NCBI GenBank assembly: GCA_019419525.1
Contig: DXZU01000007.1
Location: 78,298 to 142,297, forward strand
DNA from: Collinsella sp.
GTDB taxonomy: Bacteria > Actinomycetota > Coriobacteriia > Coriobacteriales > Coriobacteriaceae
Reading direction: 5' to 3'
Length of the DNA: 64,000 nucleotides
Below the pieces are notes generated by a model that made no database searches, was not told the DNA's origin, and saw only the letters and a list, made by a program, of their open reading frames with translations. Each line of letters begins with the position of its first letter. Positions within the stretch are counted from its first letter, which is position 1. Of this stretch, positions 8,105 through 15,925 are shown in pieces. The position numbers and the translations under genes were made by a program.

Positions 8105-8353
8105 ATGGTCGAGTTTACAAAGACGATTAAAGATCCGTTGGGACTGCACGCCCGCCCGGTCGCGCTGCTCTACGACATCATTGCCAAGCATCGTAGCGAC
8201 GTGTCGGTCAGCATCGGCGACCGCCATACCGACGGCCGTGACGTGATGGGCCTCATGGCGCTCTACGGCGAATGTGGCGAGGACATCGTCTTTCGCGTTT
8301 CGGGCGTAGACGAGGCCTCGTGTGTCACGTCGATCAGAAACCTTTCGCTCTAA
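8105..8353 (+). CDS. HPr-like phosphocarrier with Asp at the regulatory-serine position
   Basis: HPr relays phosphate from enzyme I to sugar permeases of the PTS. This 82-aa protein keeps the active-site segment GLHARP with phosphorylatable His14. In Firmicutes HPr, Ser46, phosphorylated by HPr kinase, lies 31 residues after that histidine in a K-S-I-M-G context; here that position is Asp45 in R-D-V-M-G. An aspartate may mimic the phosphorylated state or simply show this copy is not a kinase target. The start at 8105 follows GGGAGGGGA; the in-frame ATG at 8081 adds 8 residues the family lacks. It is monocistronic with no other PTS gene nearby. Confidence 0.85.
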   Translation: MVEFTKTIKDPLGLHARPVALLYDIIAKHRSDVSVSIGDRHTDGRDVMGLMALYGECGEDIVFRVSGVDEASCVTSIRNLSL

Positions 8354-8357
8354 GCGC

Positions 8358-8398
8358 AACAGATGTGACAAAGGGACAGTCCCTTTGTCACATCTGTT
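8358..8398. repeat. Perfect 20-bp inverted repeat, 'AAAGGGAC' palindrome family
   Basis: Arms 8358-8377 and 8379-8398 around one base, just after the HPr-like gene. The core CAAAGGGACAGTCCCTTTG recurs at 63788-63806 and, slightly altered, at 58997-59023. It probably doubles as a terminator although the T tract is short. Confidence 0.85.
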
Positions 8399-8442
8399 TC
8401 ATATGGGAAACTTTTTCGAAAACTGAATAGGGACCCTTTCCA

Positions 8443-8496
8443 AAAAGTTAACCACGTGCTAGTTTACTATAGCGAACATAGACGTGGTTAACTTTT
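8443..8496. promoter_or_regulatory. Perfect 15-bp inverted repeat over the feoA promoter region
   Basis: AAAAGTTAACCACGT (8443-8457) and its complement (8482-8496) flank a 24-base AT-rich spacer containing TACTAT, a possible -10. Forty-four bases before feoA, this may be an iron-responsive operator; the half-site AGTTAACCA resembles the GTTAGCCA half-sites near the ABC genes at 60.1 and 63.9 kb. A hairpin role cannot be excluded. Confidence 0.5.
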
Positions 8497-8539
8497 GCTG
8501 CGTCGATGTTGAGGACGAACCGACGTTAGGAGCTCACTC

Positions 8540-8782
8540 ATGTCTTGCGGACCGCAGATGCCGGCTATGCCGCTTTCGATGGTAAAAGCGGGCGAAACCG
8601 TGCGCGTGTCTCGCGTAAAGGGCAATGAGGACATGAAGCACCACCTCAAGGACCTCGGCTTTGTCGAGGGCAACGAGATTCACGTGGTGAGCTCGAGTGG
8701 TGCCAATATCATCGTCACCGTGCTGGGCGCACGCTTTGGCATCGATTCCAAGGTCGCCATGCACATCATGACCGTCGGTTAG
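8540..8782 (+). CDS. feoA: FeoA-domain ferrous iron transport accessory protein (first copy)
   Basis: A small cytoplasmic SH3-like protein (80 aa) that works with FeoB in Fe(II) uptake. It has the FeoA pattern: an N-terminal VKAGETVRVSRV strand, a HHLKDLGFVEG turn, then two strands ending in VAMHIMTV. The N-terminal 14 residues include a Cys and several Met. The codon at 8540 follows TAGGAG. It is the first gene of feoA-feoA-feoB, 39 bases before the second feoA. Confidence 0.88.
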   Translation: MSCGPQMPAMPLSMVKAGETVRVSRVKGNEDMKHHLKDLGFVEGNEIHVVSSSGANIIVTVLGARFGIDSKVAMHIMTVG

Positions 8783-8821
8783 TTCGCAACATTCCGCAAA
8801 AACTGAAAGGGGGAAAAGAAT

Positions 8822-9043
8822 ATGAAGACGTTGGGTGACGTTAAGGTGGGCGAGAGCTCCACCATCGTCAAGCTTCACGGTGAGGGCGCACTTCGCCGCC
8901 ACCTTATGGACCTGGGGCTCATCAAGGGCACGTCGTTTAAGGTCGTAAAGGTTGCACCGCTCGGCGATCCGGTCGAGATCAACGTGCGCGGCTACGAGCT
9001 TTCCATCCGCAAGGAGGAGGCTGCCGTCGTCGAGGTCCAGTAA
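8822..9043 (+). CDS. feoA: FeoA-domain protein (second copy)
   Basis: A 73-aa FeoA protein with DVKVGESSTIVKL, HLMDLGLIKGT and a final SIRKEEAAVVEV. It differs clearly from the first copy, so the pair looks like old paralogues. Tandem FeoA genes before FeoB are known in several anaerobes. It may regulate or stabilise FeoB at the inner face of the membrane. GGGGG in the AAAGGGGGAAAAG stretch is the ribosome site. Confidence 0.9.
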   Translation: MKTLGDVKVGESSTIVKLHGEGALRRHLMDLGLIKGTSFKVVKVAPLGDPVEINVRGYELSIRKEEAAVVEVQ

Positions 9044-9072
9044 GGGCCCGCGGCGATTATTTCTGCAGATAA

Positions 9073-9090
9073 AGTTAGGTTTTTCTAACT
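9073..9090. promoter_or_regulatory. Palindrome between feoA and feoB, DtxR-box-like
   Basis: AGTTAG (9073-9078) and CTAACT (9085-9090) around GTTTTT, in the 123-base gap before feoB. It resembles half of the DtxR/IdeR consensus (TTAGGTTAG..). It may let feoB be regulated separately from feoA or act as an internal RNA hairpin. Confidence 0.4.
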
Positions 9091-9166
9091 CTGCAATGCA
9101 ACGTTGAAGCACAATATCCAGCCCGCGCGGAGAAAGCTGCGCGGGCACACAAGGAAGAAGGATTGA

Positions 9167-11494
9167 ATGGCGGATTCTCAGATCCATGTCGCGCTGGCGG
9201 GTAACCCCAACTGCGGCAAGACCACGCTTTTCAACCTGATTACCGGCGCCAACGGCTACGTTGGCAACTGGCCGGGCGTCACGGTTGAGAAAAAGGAAGC
9301 CAAGCTCCAGAGCGACAAGAGCGTCACGATTACGGACCTCCCCGGCATCTACTCGCTTTCCCCCTATAGCCCCGAGGAGCAGTGCTCGCGCGACTACCTC
9401 ATGAGCGGCGAGCCCGACGTGGTCGTCCAGGTTGTGGACGCCACCAACTTGGAGCGTAACCTCTACCTGGCGCTTCAGGTCATCGAGACGGGCCTGCCCG
9501 TGGTCGTTGCCCTCAACATGGCCGACCTCGTGGAGAAGAACGGCGACAAGATCGACACCGAGAAGCTCGAGAAGAAGCTCGGCTGCCCGGTCGTTATGAT
9601 CTCGGCCCTTAAGAACAAGGGCGTCACCGAACTCTTTGAGCAGGTCAAGAAGTCCGCTGCTGCCAAGGCCGACGTGCCGGAGCACAAGTTCGATTCCTCC
9701 ATCGAGGACGTTCTGGACCATATCGAGAACAACCTGCCGGCGAGCGTTCCCGCCAACAAGCGTCGCTACTACGCCGTCAAGCTGTTCGAGCGCGACGCGG
9801 ACGCCTGCAAGCTCATCAACCTCACCAAGGAGAAGGCCGCTCGCGTCGAGCAGCTGGTCGCCCAGTGCGAGCAGGATTGCGACGACGACGCCGAGTCCAT
9901 CATTACCGGCGAGCGCTACGGCGTGATTGCCCACATCATCGACGAGTGCCTCACCAAGGCTCCGGCCAAGATGAGCACTTCCGAGAAGATCGACCGTGTG
10001 GTTACCAACCGCATCCTCGGTCTGCCGATCTTCGTCGTGATCATGTTCTGCGTGTACTACATCGCCGTTTCTACCCTCGGCGGCACGGTGACTGACTTCA
10101 CCAACGACCAACTCTTCGGCACCGACGGCTGGTACGTGCTCGGTCAGGGTCGTGACGCCTATGACGCAGCTGTCGAGGCTGCGGGCGACAACGCCGACTC
10201 GGTCGACCCGGCGCAGTACGGCCCTTATGTCCCGGGTATCACCACCATGGTGCACGACGCCCTTGTGGCGGGCGGCACCGAGGACGGCGGCCTGGTCGAT
10301 TCGCTGGTCTGCGACGGCATCGTCGGCGGCCTGGGCGCCATCTTCGGCTTCGTCCCGCAGATGTTCCTGCTCTTTGTGATGCTGTCCTTCCTGGAGGACT
10401 GCGGCTACATGGCCCGCGTCGCCTTTATCATGGACCGCGTGTTCCGCCGCTTTGGCCTGTCCGGTAAGTCCTTTATCCCCATGCTCGTGTCCTCGGGCTG
10501 CGGCGTCCCCGGCGTCATGGCCACCAAGACCATCGAGAACGAGAAGGACCGCCGCATGACGGTCATGACCACCACGTTTATTCCCTGCGGTGCCAAGCTG
10601 CCGATCATCGCCCTGCTCATGGGTTCCATCATCGGCGATTCTTCGACCACCGCCGCGTGGATCAGCCCGCTCTTCTACTTCCTGGGCGTCTTTGCCGTCA
10701 TTGCTTCGGGCCTCATGCTCAAGAAGACCAAGCTCTTCGCCGGTCGCCCGACGCCGTTTGTTATGGAGCTTCCTGCCTACCACTTCCCGGCGATCCGTTC
10801 TTGGGCGCTGCACGTGTGGGAGCGCTGCTGGGCCTTTATCAAGAAGGCCGGTACGGTCATCTTCGCGTCCACCGTCGTCGTTTGGTTCCTCTCCAACTTT
10901 GGCAGCTACAACGGTTCCTTTGGCTTCCTGCCTGCGATGGACGGCATCCCCGAGGAGTTCATGGATTACTCCGTGCTCGCCATGCTCGGCAACCTGGTCG
11001 CTTGGATCTTCGCCCCGCTCGGCTTTAGCACCTGGCAGACCACTGCGCTGACCGTCTCCGGCCTCGTGGCTAAGGAGAATGTCGTCGCTACCGCCGGCTC
11101 GCTGCTCTCCGTCGCCGATGCTGGCGAGACCGACCCGAGCCTGTGGACCGCGTTTGCGGGCATGTTCCCCACCATGGGTGCTTGCGTGGCCTTTGGTGCC
11201 TTCAACCTGCTGTGCGCTCCGTGCTTCGCAGCCATGGGCACCATCCGCAACCAGATGGATTCCGGCAAGTGGACCGCTATCGCCATCGGCTACGAGTGCG
11301 CCTTTGCTTGGGTCATCGGCCTGTTCATCAACCAGTTCTACAACCTGTTTGTGTTGGGCCAGTTTGGTATTTGGACGATTGTAGCCATCGTGCTGCTGGT
11401 TGCGATGCTCTTCCAGATCTTCCGTCCCATGCCCAAGTATGCATGGACCGACGAGGACGAGACCAACACTGCTTCCGCCGCAGTTTCCGCTTAA
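9167..11494 (+). CDS. feoB: Ferrous iron transporter FeoB
   Basis: The main Fe(II) permease of the inner membrane, with a cytoplasmic G-protein domain. 775 aa. G1 is GNPNCGKTTLFN (about residues 12-23), G3 is DLPGIYS, G4 is NMAD. A helical insertion follows, then two Gate-type membrane halves with the Cys-containing segments SSGCGVPG and PCGAKLP. The ATG at 9167 follows AAGGAAGAAGG. It is the last of the three feo genes and is followed by a terminator and a small Cys-rich companion. Confidence 0.96.
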   Translation: MADSQIHVALAGNPNCGKTTLFNLITGANGYVGNWPGVTVEKKEAKLQSDKSVTITDLPGIYSLSPYSPEEQCSRDYLMSGEPDVVVQVVDATNLERNLYLALQVIETGLPVVVALNMADLVEKNGDKIDTEKLEKKLGCPVVMISALKNKGVTELFEQVKKSAAAKADVPEHKFDSSIEDVLDHIENNLPASVPANKRRYYAVKLFERDADACKLINLTKEKAARVEQLVAQCEQDCDDDAESIITGERYGVIAHIIDECLTKAPAKMSTSEKIDRVVTNRILGLPIFVVIMFCVYYIAVSTLGGTVTDFTNDQLFGTDGWYVLGQGRDAYDAAVEAAGDNADSVDPAQYGPYVPGITTMVHDALVAGGTEDGGLVDSLVCDGIVGGLGAIFGFVPQMFLLFVMLSFLEDCGYMARVAFIMDRVFRRFGLSGKSFIPMLVSSGCGVPGVMATKTIENEKDRRMTVMTTTFIPCGAKLPIIALLMGSIIGDSSTTAAWISPLFYFLGVFAVIASGLMLKKTKLFAGRPTPFVMELPAYHFPAIRSWALHVWERCWAFIKKAGTVIFASTVVVWFLSNFGSYNGSFGFLPAMDGIPEEFMDYSVLAMLGNLVAWIFAPLGFSTWQTTALTVSGLVAKENVVATAGSLLSVADAGETDPSLWTAFAGMFPTMGACVAFGAFNLLCAPCFAAMGTIRNQMDSGKWTAIAIGYECAFAWVIGLFINQFYNLFVLGQFGIWTIVAIVLLVAMLFQIFRPMPKYAWTDEDETNTASAAVSA

Positions 11495-11523
11495 GTCCGA
11501 ATAAGGATTAGCCCCTTTCCACG

Positions 11524-11556
11524 AGCCCGGGTGTCCCAGCGACACTCGGGCTTTTT
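11524..11556 (+). terminator. Terminator of feoB
   Basis: A 12-bp stem (11524-11535 with 11541-11552) followed by TTTTTGG, 30 bases after the feoB stop. Confidence 0.85.
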
Positions 11557-11669
11557 GGTGCGGGAGATGTGGCGTTTCCGCAGATAAAACCGACCAAAAT
11601 ATACCTGTCCCTTTTTGGCAGGTGGAGAATGGGGTAAAGTAAGTGGTGGTTAACTAGAGGAGGCTTGCT

Positions 11670-11870
11670 ATGGCACCTATCGATATTGTTGTACTGGCTG
11701 TTATCGGCATTGCGTTTGTCGCCGTGTGCGTGCGCATTTATCGCAAGGGCACCTGCGCCGACTGCGCTCAAGGTGGCGTTTGCACGGGACATTGCTCCAA
11801 CAAAAAGACCTGCGCCGCACTTAAGGGCGTAGACAAAATCGCCGAAGACTTGGGCCGCGGTATCAAGTAA
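11670..11870 (+). CDS. FeoB-associated Cys-rich membrane protein
   Basis: 66 aa: one N-terminal membrane helix (about residues 4-22), then a cysteine cluster with the pattern CADCAQGGVCTGHC and later KTCAAL. Small single-span Cys-rich proteins often follow feoB and are thought to take part in iron handling, in the manner of FeoC or 'p12-type' proteins; the mechanism is not established. AGAGGAGG precedes the ATG. It has its own terminator and is separated from feoB by another, so it may have its own promoter within 11557-11669. Confidence 0.85.
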   Translation: MAPIDIVVLAVIGIAFVAVCVRIYRKGTCADCAQGGVCTGHCSNKKTCAALKGVDKIAEDLGRGIK

Positions 11871-11883
11871 GCCCAGACATCCA

Positions 11884-11918
11884 AGCGCCCCGCGAGCATC
11901 CGCCCGCGGGGCGCTTTG
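11884..11918 (+). terminator. Terminator after the Cys-rich protein gene
   Basis: GCGCCCCGCG (11885-11894) pairs perfectly with 11905-11914, followed by TTTGT. Confidence 0.8.
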
Positions 11919-12078
11919 TACATTTGGGGGAGAGCGCGGCGAGTTGAAGAGTATTTTTGGGGTATCGCTAACTATGTGGTCAACGGCCCGCTCACCGTGG
12001 TCCATGCCGTGGCAGGCGCCAAGCTCGCCGTCGAAGGCATGACTAACTACCTGGGCCTCTAACTCCACCCCGCCCATC

Positions 12079-12145
12079 AGTTGCGGTGGAATACGGACTG
12101 TTTTGGCTGTCAAAGGCCTTATCTACTCCGTATTCCACCGCAACT
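12079..12145. repeat. Palindrome family with AGTTGCGGTGGAATA arm, copy 1
   Basis: Perfect 19-bp arms (12079-12097 with 12127-12145) and a 29-base loop, between a convergent pair (Cys-rich protein and kdpE). The homology with copy 2 at 20493 extends left to about 12032, through a stretch that reads as the end of a reading frame (11943-12062). The right arm is followed by TTTTTG. Confidence 0.85.
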
Positions 12146-12159
12146 TTTTGTGGGGTGGG

Positions 12160-12864
12160 CTAGAGACGCTGCATGCGGTAGCCGACACCCATGTGCGTCT
12201 GAATCATCTTGGGGTGAGAGGGGTCTGCCTCGATCTTCTTGCGCAGGGTGCGCATGAACACGCGCAGGCTCGCCAGATCGCTGTCCCAGCTCGTGCCCCA
12301 TATCTCGCGGGTGATGAAGGTGTGGGTGAGCACCTTGTCGACGTTTTTCGCCAGAAGGACGAGCAATTTGTACTCGGTTGGGGTGAGCGAGAGCTCGCGT
12401 CCATCTTTCGTCGCGTATCCCGCGGCGTAGTCGATATGCAGCGGACCGTTGTCGAACGTGCTCGCTTCTGTCGACTCGCTCGACGCCATCGAGGAGCGCC
12501 TCAAATTCGCACGGACGCGCGCGAGCAACTCATCCACAGAAAAGGGCTTGGTGAGGTAGTCGTCTGCCCCTGCGTCAAGTGCTGCAATCTTGTCGGAATC
12601 TTCGGTGCGCGCCGAAATGACGATAATGGGGACTGCTGACCAGCTTCGGATCTTCGTGATGACCTCGATACCGTCAATGTCGGGAAGGCCGAGGTCGAGC
12701 ATGATGAGGCTGGGGCCGTGCGACACCGCATCCATGATGGCGGCCTGGCCGTTGCAAACCTTGCTCACGATATAGCCGTGGAGGTCAAGCGCGGTCGAAA
12801 CGAGGTTTTGAACGGTCAGGTCATCTTCGACCAGGAGGACGCGTGGCTTAGCGGCATTATTCAT
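12160..12864 (-). CDS. kdpE: KdpE response regulator
   Basis: An OmpR-type regulator, 234 aa, that activates kdpFABC on potassium limitation. Receiver domain: VEDD acidic pocket, phospho-acceptor Asp in MLDLGLPD near residue 55, conserved Lys in DYLTKPF. The C-terminal winged helix ends with THMGVGYRM. The ATG at 12864 overlaps the end of kdpD by 8 bases, the usual coupled arrangement; the longer open frame is only the shadow of kdpD. Confidence 0.95.
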   Translation of the reverse strand: MNNAAKPRVLLVEDDLTVQNLVSTALDLHGYIVSKVCNGQAAIMDAVSHGPSLIMLDLGLPDIDGIEVITKIRSWSAVPIIVISARTEDSDKIAALDAGADDYLTKPFSVDELLARVRANLRRSSMASSESTEASTFDNGPLHIDYAAGYATKDGRELSLTPTEYKLLVLLAKNVDKVLTHTFITREIWGTSWDSDLASLRVFMRTLRKKIEADPSHPKMIQTHMGVGYRMQRL

Positions 12865-15592
12865 GAATCTCGATCTCCTCAGCGGGCAGGGTAAAACGGA
12901 AGACGGCCCCATGGGGGTGGTTGTCGCGAACTTCGATGACGCCGCCATGCGCCTCCACGATGGAGCGGCAGAGCGACAGCCCAAGGCCGATGCTTCGACG
13001 CGAATCCACGGGCCGCGTATTGCTTGAGGTGAAGAAGCGCTCAAAGATATGAGGCTTGTCGCAGTCTGCCACACCCGGCCCATCGTCTGCGACGTCCACC
13101 ACGACGAACGCACCCTCGCGACGTGCTCTGATGGTGACAGTCGAGTCCTCGGGCGTGTATTTGAAGGCGTTCATGATGAGATTCGTAAGCACCTGCATGA
13201 TGAGATGGACGTCGATGCGTACCAGCAGGATGTCGTCAGTGTGCTCGATGGTGACAGTACGTCCATGCGATGCTTGGGCGACATGGCTGAGGGCGGCCTC
13301 GATGACCTCGTCGATGAGCTCGGATGTGAAGTTGAGGCGAATGGTGCCATCCTCGACGCGTGTGATGGCGAGGAGGTTCTCCACGGTATCGATAAGCCAG
13401 AGGGAGTCGTCGTAGATGGCATCGGCAAGATCGCAGCGTTGTTCGAGGCTGAGCTTCTCGTCTCTCTTCCGAAGGATTGCCGCAGATCCGGATATAGCCG
13501 TGAGGGGTGTCCTCAAATCGTGGCCGATGGAGCGCAAAAGGTTGGCGCGCAGCTGCTCGTTTTTCGCCAAGACCGCAGCCTCTTCGCGCTCTTGCGCCGC
13601 TCGGTCACTTTCGAGCGCCAAGGCGCATTCACCTACGATAGATAGGACGATCGAATGCTCGAAGGCTTCGGTCTCGCGCCCCTCCAGGGCGATGCCGATG
13701 ACACCGAATACCTTGTCACCGGTGCGAACCGCGAGGTAGAGACAGCGCGCCTCAGGCAGGGTCCGCGTGCTTGCGCCCGCGCGCTTGTTGTTGGTGAAGG
13801 TCCAGGTTGCAACGGCGCGCTCGTAGTCGGTGAGCAGCGACGCGGATCGGTTTTCGGTGCCAGCGGACTCATAGAGCGCCTTGCCGAGCGTGCCGTGTTC
13901 GGCGGGGTAGAAGACCACGTCGAGTTTTAGCAGTTTGACAAGTTGGTTCATGGCGACGCGGGCGCACTCCTCCGCGCTATGGGCTTGCTGTAAGATCTGG
14001 TTCGTTTCGAGGAGTACGCGCGTTTTGAATGCGTTCTCGGCGGAGGTACGGGCATTGTCGGCGATGCGCGCAGTTAACTCGCCGGCGACCATAGCGGTAG
14101 CGAACATGATGCCGAACGTGACCAGATAGCTTCGGTCGTAGCTGGCGAGCGAAAACAGAGGCGTTACGAAGCAGAAGTTGTAAAGCACTACAGAGAGCAC
14201 GCTCGATACGATCGTGCAGATACGCCCCGTCGTGGTGACGGCGGTCAGCAGGGCCGTGAGGATATAGAGGGATATGATGCTGGAATCGGCAAATCCCAGA
14301 TGGCGGAAAGCCGTGCCGATCGCCGTGGCGACAAGAGAGAGGGTCAGCGTGCGAAGCACGTCTCGGCTGCTGGGCGGCTGCAGGGCGAGCGCACGGCGGC
14401 GTCCTTTGGGCCGGGAGGGCGGAGTCGACTGGTCTGGAATGATGTAAATGTCGAGGTTCGGGGCGAATGCTATGAGCTGCTCTACGAGAGATTTGCGGCC
14501 GAAGAGGGCCTGACGGACGCTGCTGCGCTCGCCCGTGCGCCCCATGACGATCTTCGAAATACCCGACAGGCGCGCGAACTCGGAGATCTGAAACGCGACG
14601 TCGTCGCCATAGACGGTTTCCATATGTGCTCCGAGCTGCTCGGCCAGGGCGATATTGGCTGCAAGCTTGGCGCGCTCATCATCGCTCATGGCTTGCGTGC
14701 GCGGGCTCTCTACGAACAGGGCGACGAGCTCGCTGCGAAACGCTTTCGCCATGCGTGCGGCGGCACGGACGATGCGGGGATTGGTCGGCGCCGGGGAGAC
14801 GCAGACTAAGATACGCTCCCTGGTGTAGTAGTCACGGTTTCCCAGCACGCGTGCGGCGTCTGTGAGGTGGCCGGTGCGATCGGCGCAGCGGCGCAGCGCG
14901 ATTTCTCGGAGTGCGGTGAGGTTCTCGACGGTAAAAAAATGCTGTTGCGCTCGGTCGGCTTGTGCGGGACGGTAGACGAGGCCGGCGCGAAGGCGCTCAA
15001 GTAGGTCTTTGGGCTCTATGTCGACGAGCTCGACCTGGTCGGCATCATCGAAGATGCGGTCGGGGATTCGTTCGCTCACGACAACGCCGGTGATGGATGC
15101 AACCATGTCGTTTAGGCTCTCGATATGCTGAACGTTCACGGTCGTATAGACGTCGATGCCTGCATGTAGAAGTTCCTCGACGTCTTGATAGCGTTTGTCG
15201 TGGCGAGACCCCGGCGCATTCGTATGGGCGAGCTCGTCGACAAGGATGAGCTGAGGGGCGCGTTCGATAGCCGCATCTAGATCGAACTCGCTGAGCGCAA
15301 TGCCGTTGTGCTCGATGAGTTTACAGGGCGCGTTCTCAAGCCCTTGTGCAAGATGGGCAGTTGCCGGACGTTCGTGCGGCTCGATGTATCCCGCGACGAC
15401 GTCGACACCTCGCCGCTTGGCGGCGTGGGCGGCTTGAAGCATCGCATAGGTTTTGCCTGCACCAGCAGCGTAGCCAAAGAAAATCTTGAGGTGTCCCCGG
15501 CTGGTTCGAGCGTCATCGGCGACCTCGTCTTTCTCAATTGCCTTGAGGATGAGGTCTGGATTGACGCGAGTGTCCGATGCGTCGCGCTGCAT
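12857..15592 (-). CDS. kdpD: KdpD osmosensitive K+ sensor histidine kinase
   Basis: A membrane histidine kinase of 911 aa. Order: N-terminal KdpD domain with Walker A GYAAGAGKT (about residues 40-48), a universal-stress-like domain (ILVCVSP to MGRTGER), four closely spaced membrane helices around residues 390-490, a GAF-like region, then HisKA with the phospho-His in SIGHDLRTPL and an HATPase domain (NLIMNAFKY, DDGPGV, GLGLSLC). AGAAAGGC precedes the ATG at 15592. It is divergent from kdpF, so both units share the 243-base region 15593-15835. Confidence 0.96.
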   Translation of the reverse strand: MQRDASDTRVNPDLILKAIEKDEVADDARTSRGHLKIFFGYAAGAGKTYAMLQAAHAAKRRGVDVVAGYIEPHERPATAHLAQGLENAPCKLIEHNGIALSEFDLDAAIERAPQLILVDELAHTNAPGSRHDKRYQDVEELLHAGIDVYTTVNVQHIESLNDMVASITGVVVSERIPDRIFDDADQVELVDIEPKDLLERLRAGLVYRPAQADRAQQHFFTVENLTALREIALRRCADRTGHLTDAARVLGNRDYYTRERILVCVSPAPTNPRIVRAAARMAKAFRSELVALFVESPRTQAMSDDERAKLAANIALAEQLGAHMETVYGDDVAFQISEFARLSGISKIVMGRTGERSSVRQALFGRKSLVEQLIAFAPNLDIYIIPDQSTPPSRPKGRRRALALQPPSSRDVLRTLTLSLVATAIGTAFRHLGFADSSIISLYILTALLTAVTTTGRICTIVSSVLSVVLYNFCFVTPLFSLASYDRSYLVTFGIMFATAMVAGELTARIADNARTSAENAFKTRVLLETNQILQQAHSAEECARVAMNQLVKLLKLDVVFYPAEHGTLGKALYESAGTENRSASLLTDYERAVATWTFTNNKRAGASTRTLPEARCLYLAVRTGDKVFGVIGIALEGRETEAFEHSIVLSIVGECALALESDRAAQEREEAAVLAKNEQLRANLLRSIGHDLRTPLTAISGSAAILRKRDEKLSLEQRCDLADAIYDDSLWLIDTVENLLAITRVEDGTIRLNFTSELIDEVIEAALSHVAQASHGRTVTIEHTDDILLVRIDVHLIMQVLTNLIMNAFKYTPEDSTVTIRARREGAFVVVDVADDGPGVADCDKPHIFERFFTSSNTRPVDSRRSIGLGLSLCRSIVEAHGGVIEVRDNHPHGAVFRFTLPAEEIEIHE

Positions 15593-15835
15593 AGCGTAGC
15601 CTTTCTGAAACGTTGTCCATGCGTGCATACGCGGTGAGGACGCCACTGTATGCTCGCGAGGTCGAGTATAGGCGCACTGCAGCCGCAATAGTGCTTTCTA
15701 CCTGCATCTTTACGGCATCTTAAGGTCGTGAGCCCCGGCCCTCACGCCTCTTTAATCTCTAGAAGCGTTTACTGTCCCCAGGCGCTTGCGAGAGCAGGCG
15801 TCCGAGACATCGGACCGCGCGTGAAAGGGGCGGTA
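15593..15835. promoter_or_regulatory. Divergent kdpDE / kdpFABC control region
   Basis: The gap between the divergent kdpD and kdpF starts must hold both promoters and the KdpE site. I see no consensus -35/-10 pair. Visible elements are a small GC-rich hairpin (GTGAG...CTCAC, 15727-15744) and an AT-rich stretch at about 15750-15770, which could be the KdpE-binding part. Confidence 0.45.
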
Positions 15836-15922
15836 ATGGACATCCTCATTCCCATTATCGGAGTCGTCTGCATCGGACTCCTTATCTATTACATCTACAT
15901 TCTGATGAGGAGTGATTCGTAA
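15836..15922 (+). CDS. kdpF: KdpF, small subunit of the K+-ATPase
   Basis: A 28-aa single-helix membrane peptide that stabilises the KdpFABC complex. Its sequence is almost all hydrophobic (LIPIIGVVCIGLLIYYIYI) with a short basic tail. The ATG at 15836 follows GAAAGGGG, 3 bases separate its stop from kdpA, and size and position match KdpF elsewhere; the longer frame from 15728 is not supported. Confidence 0.88.
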   Translation: MDILIPIIGVVCIGLLIYYIYILMRSDS

Positions 15923-15925
15923 ACT

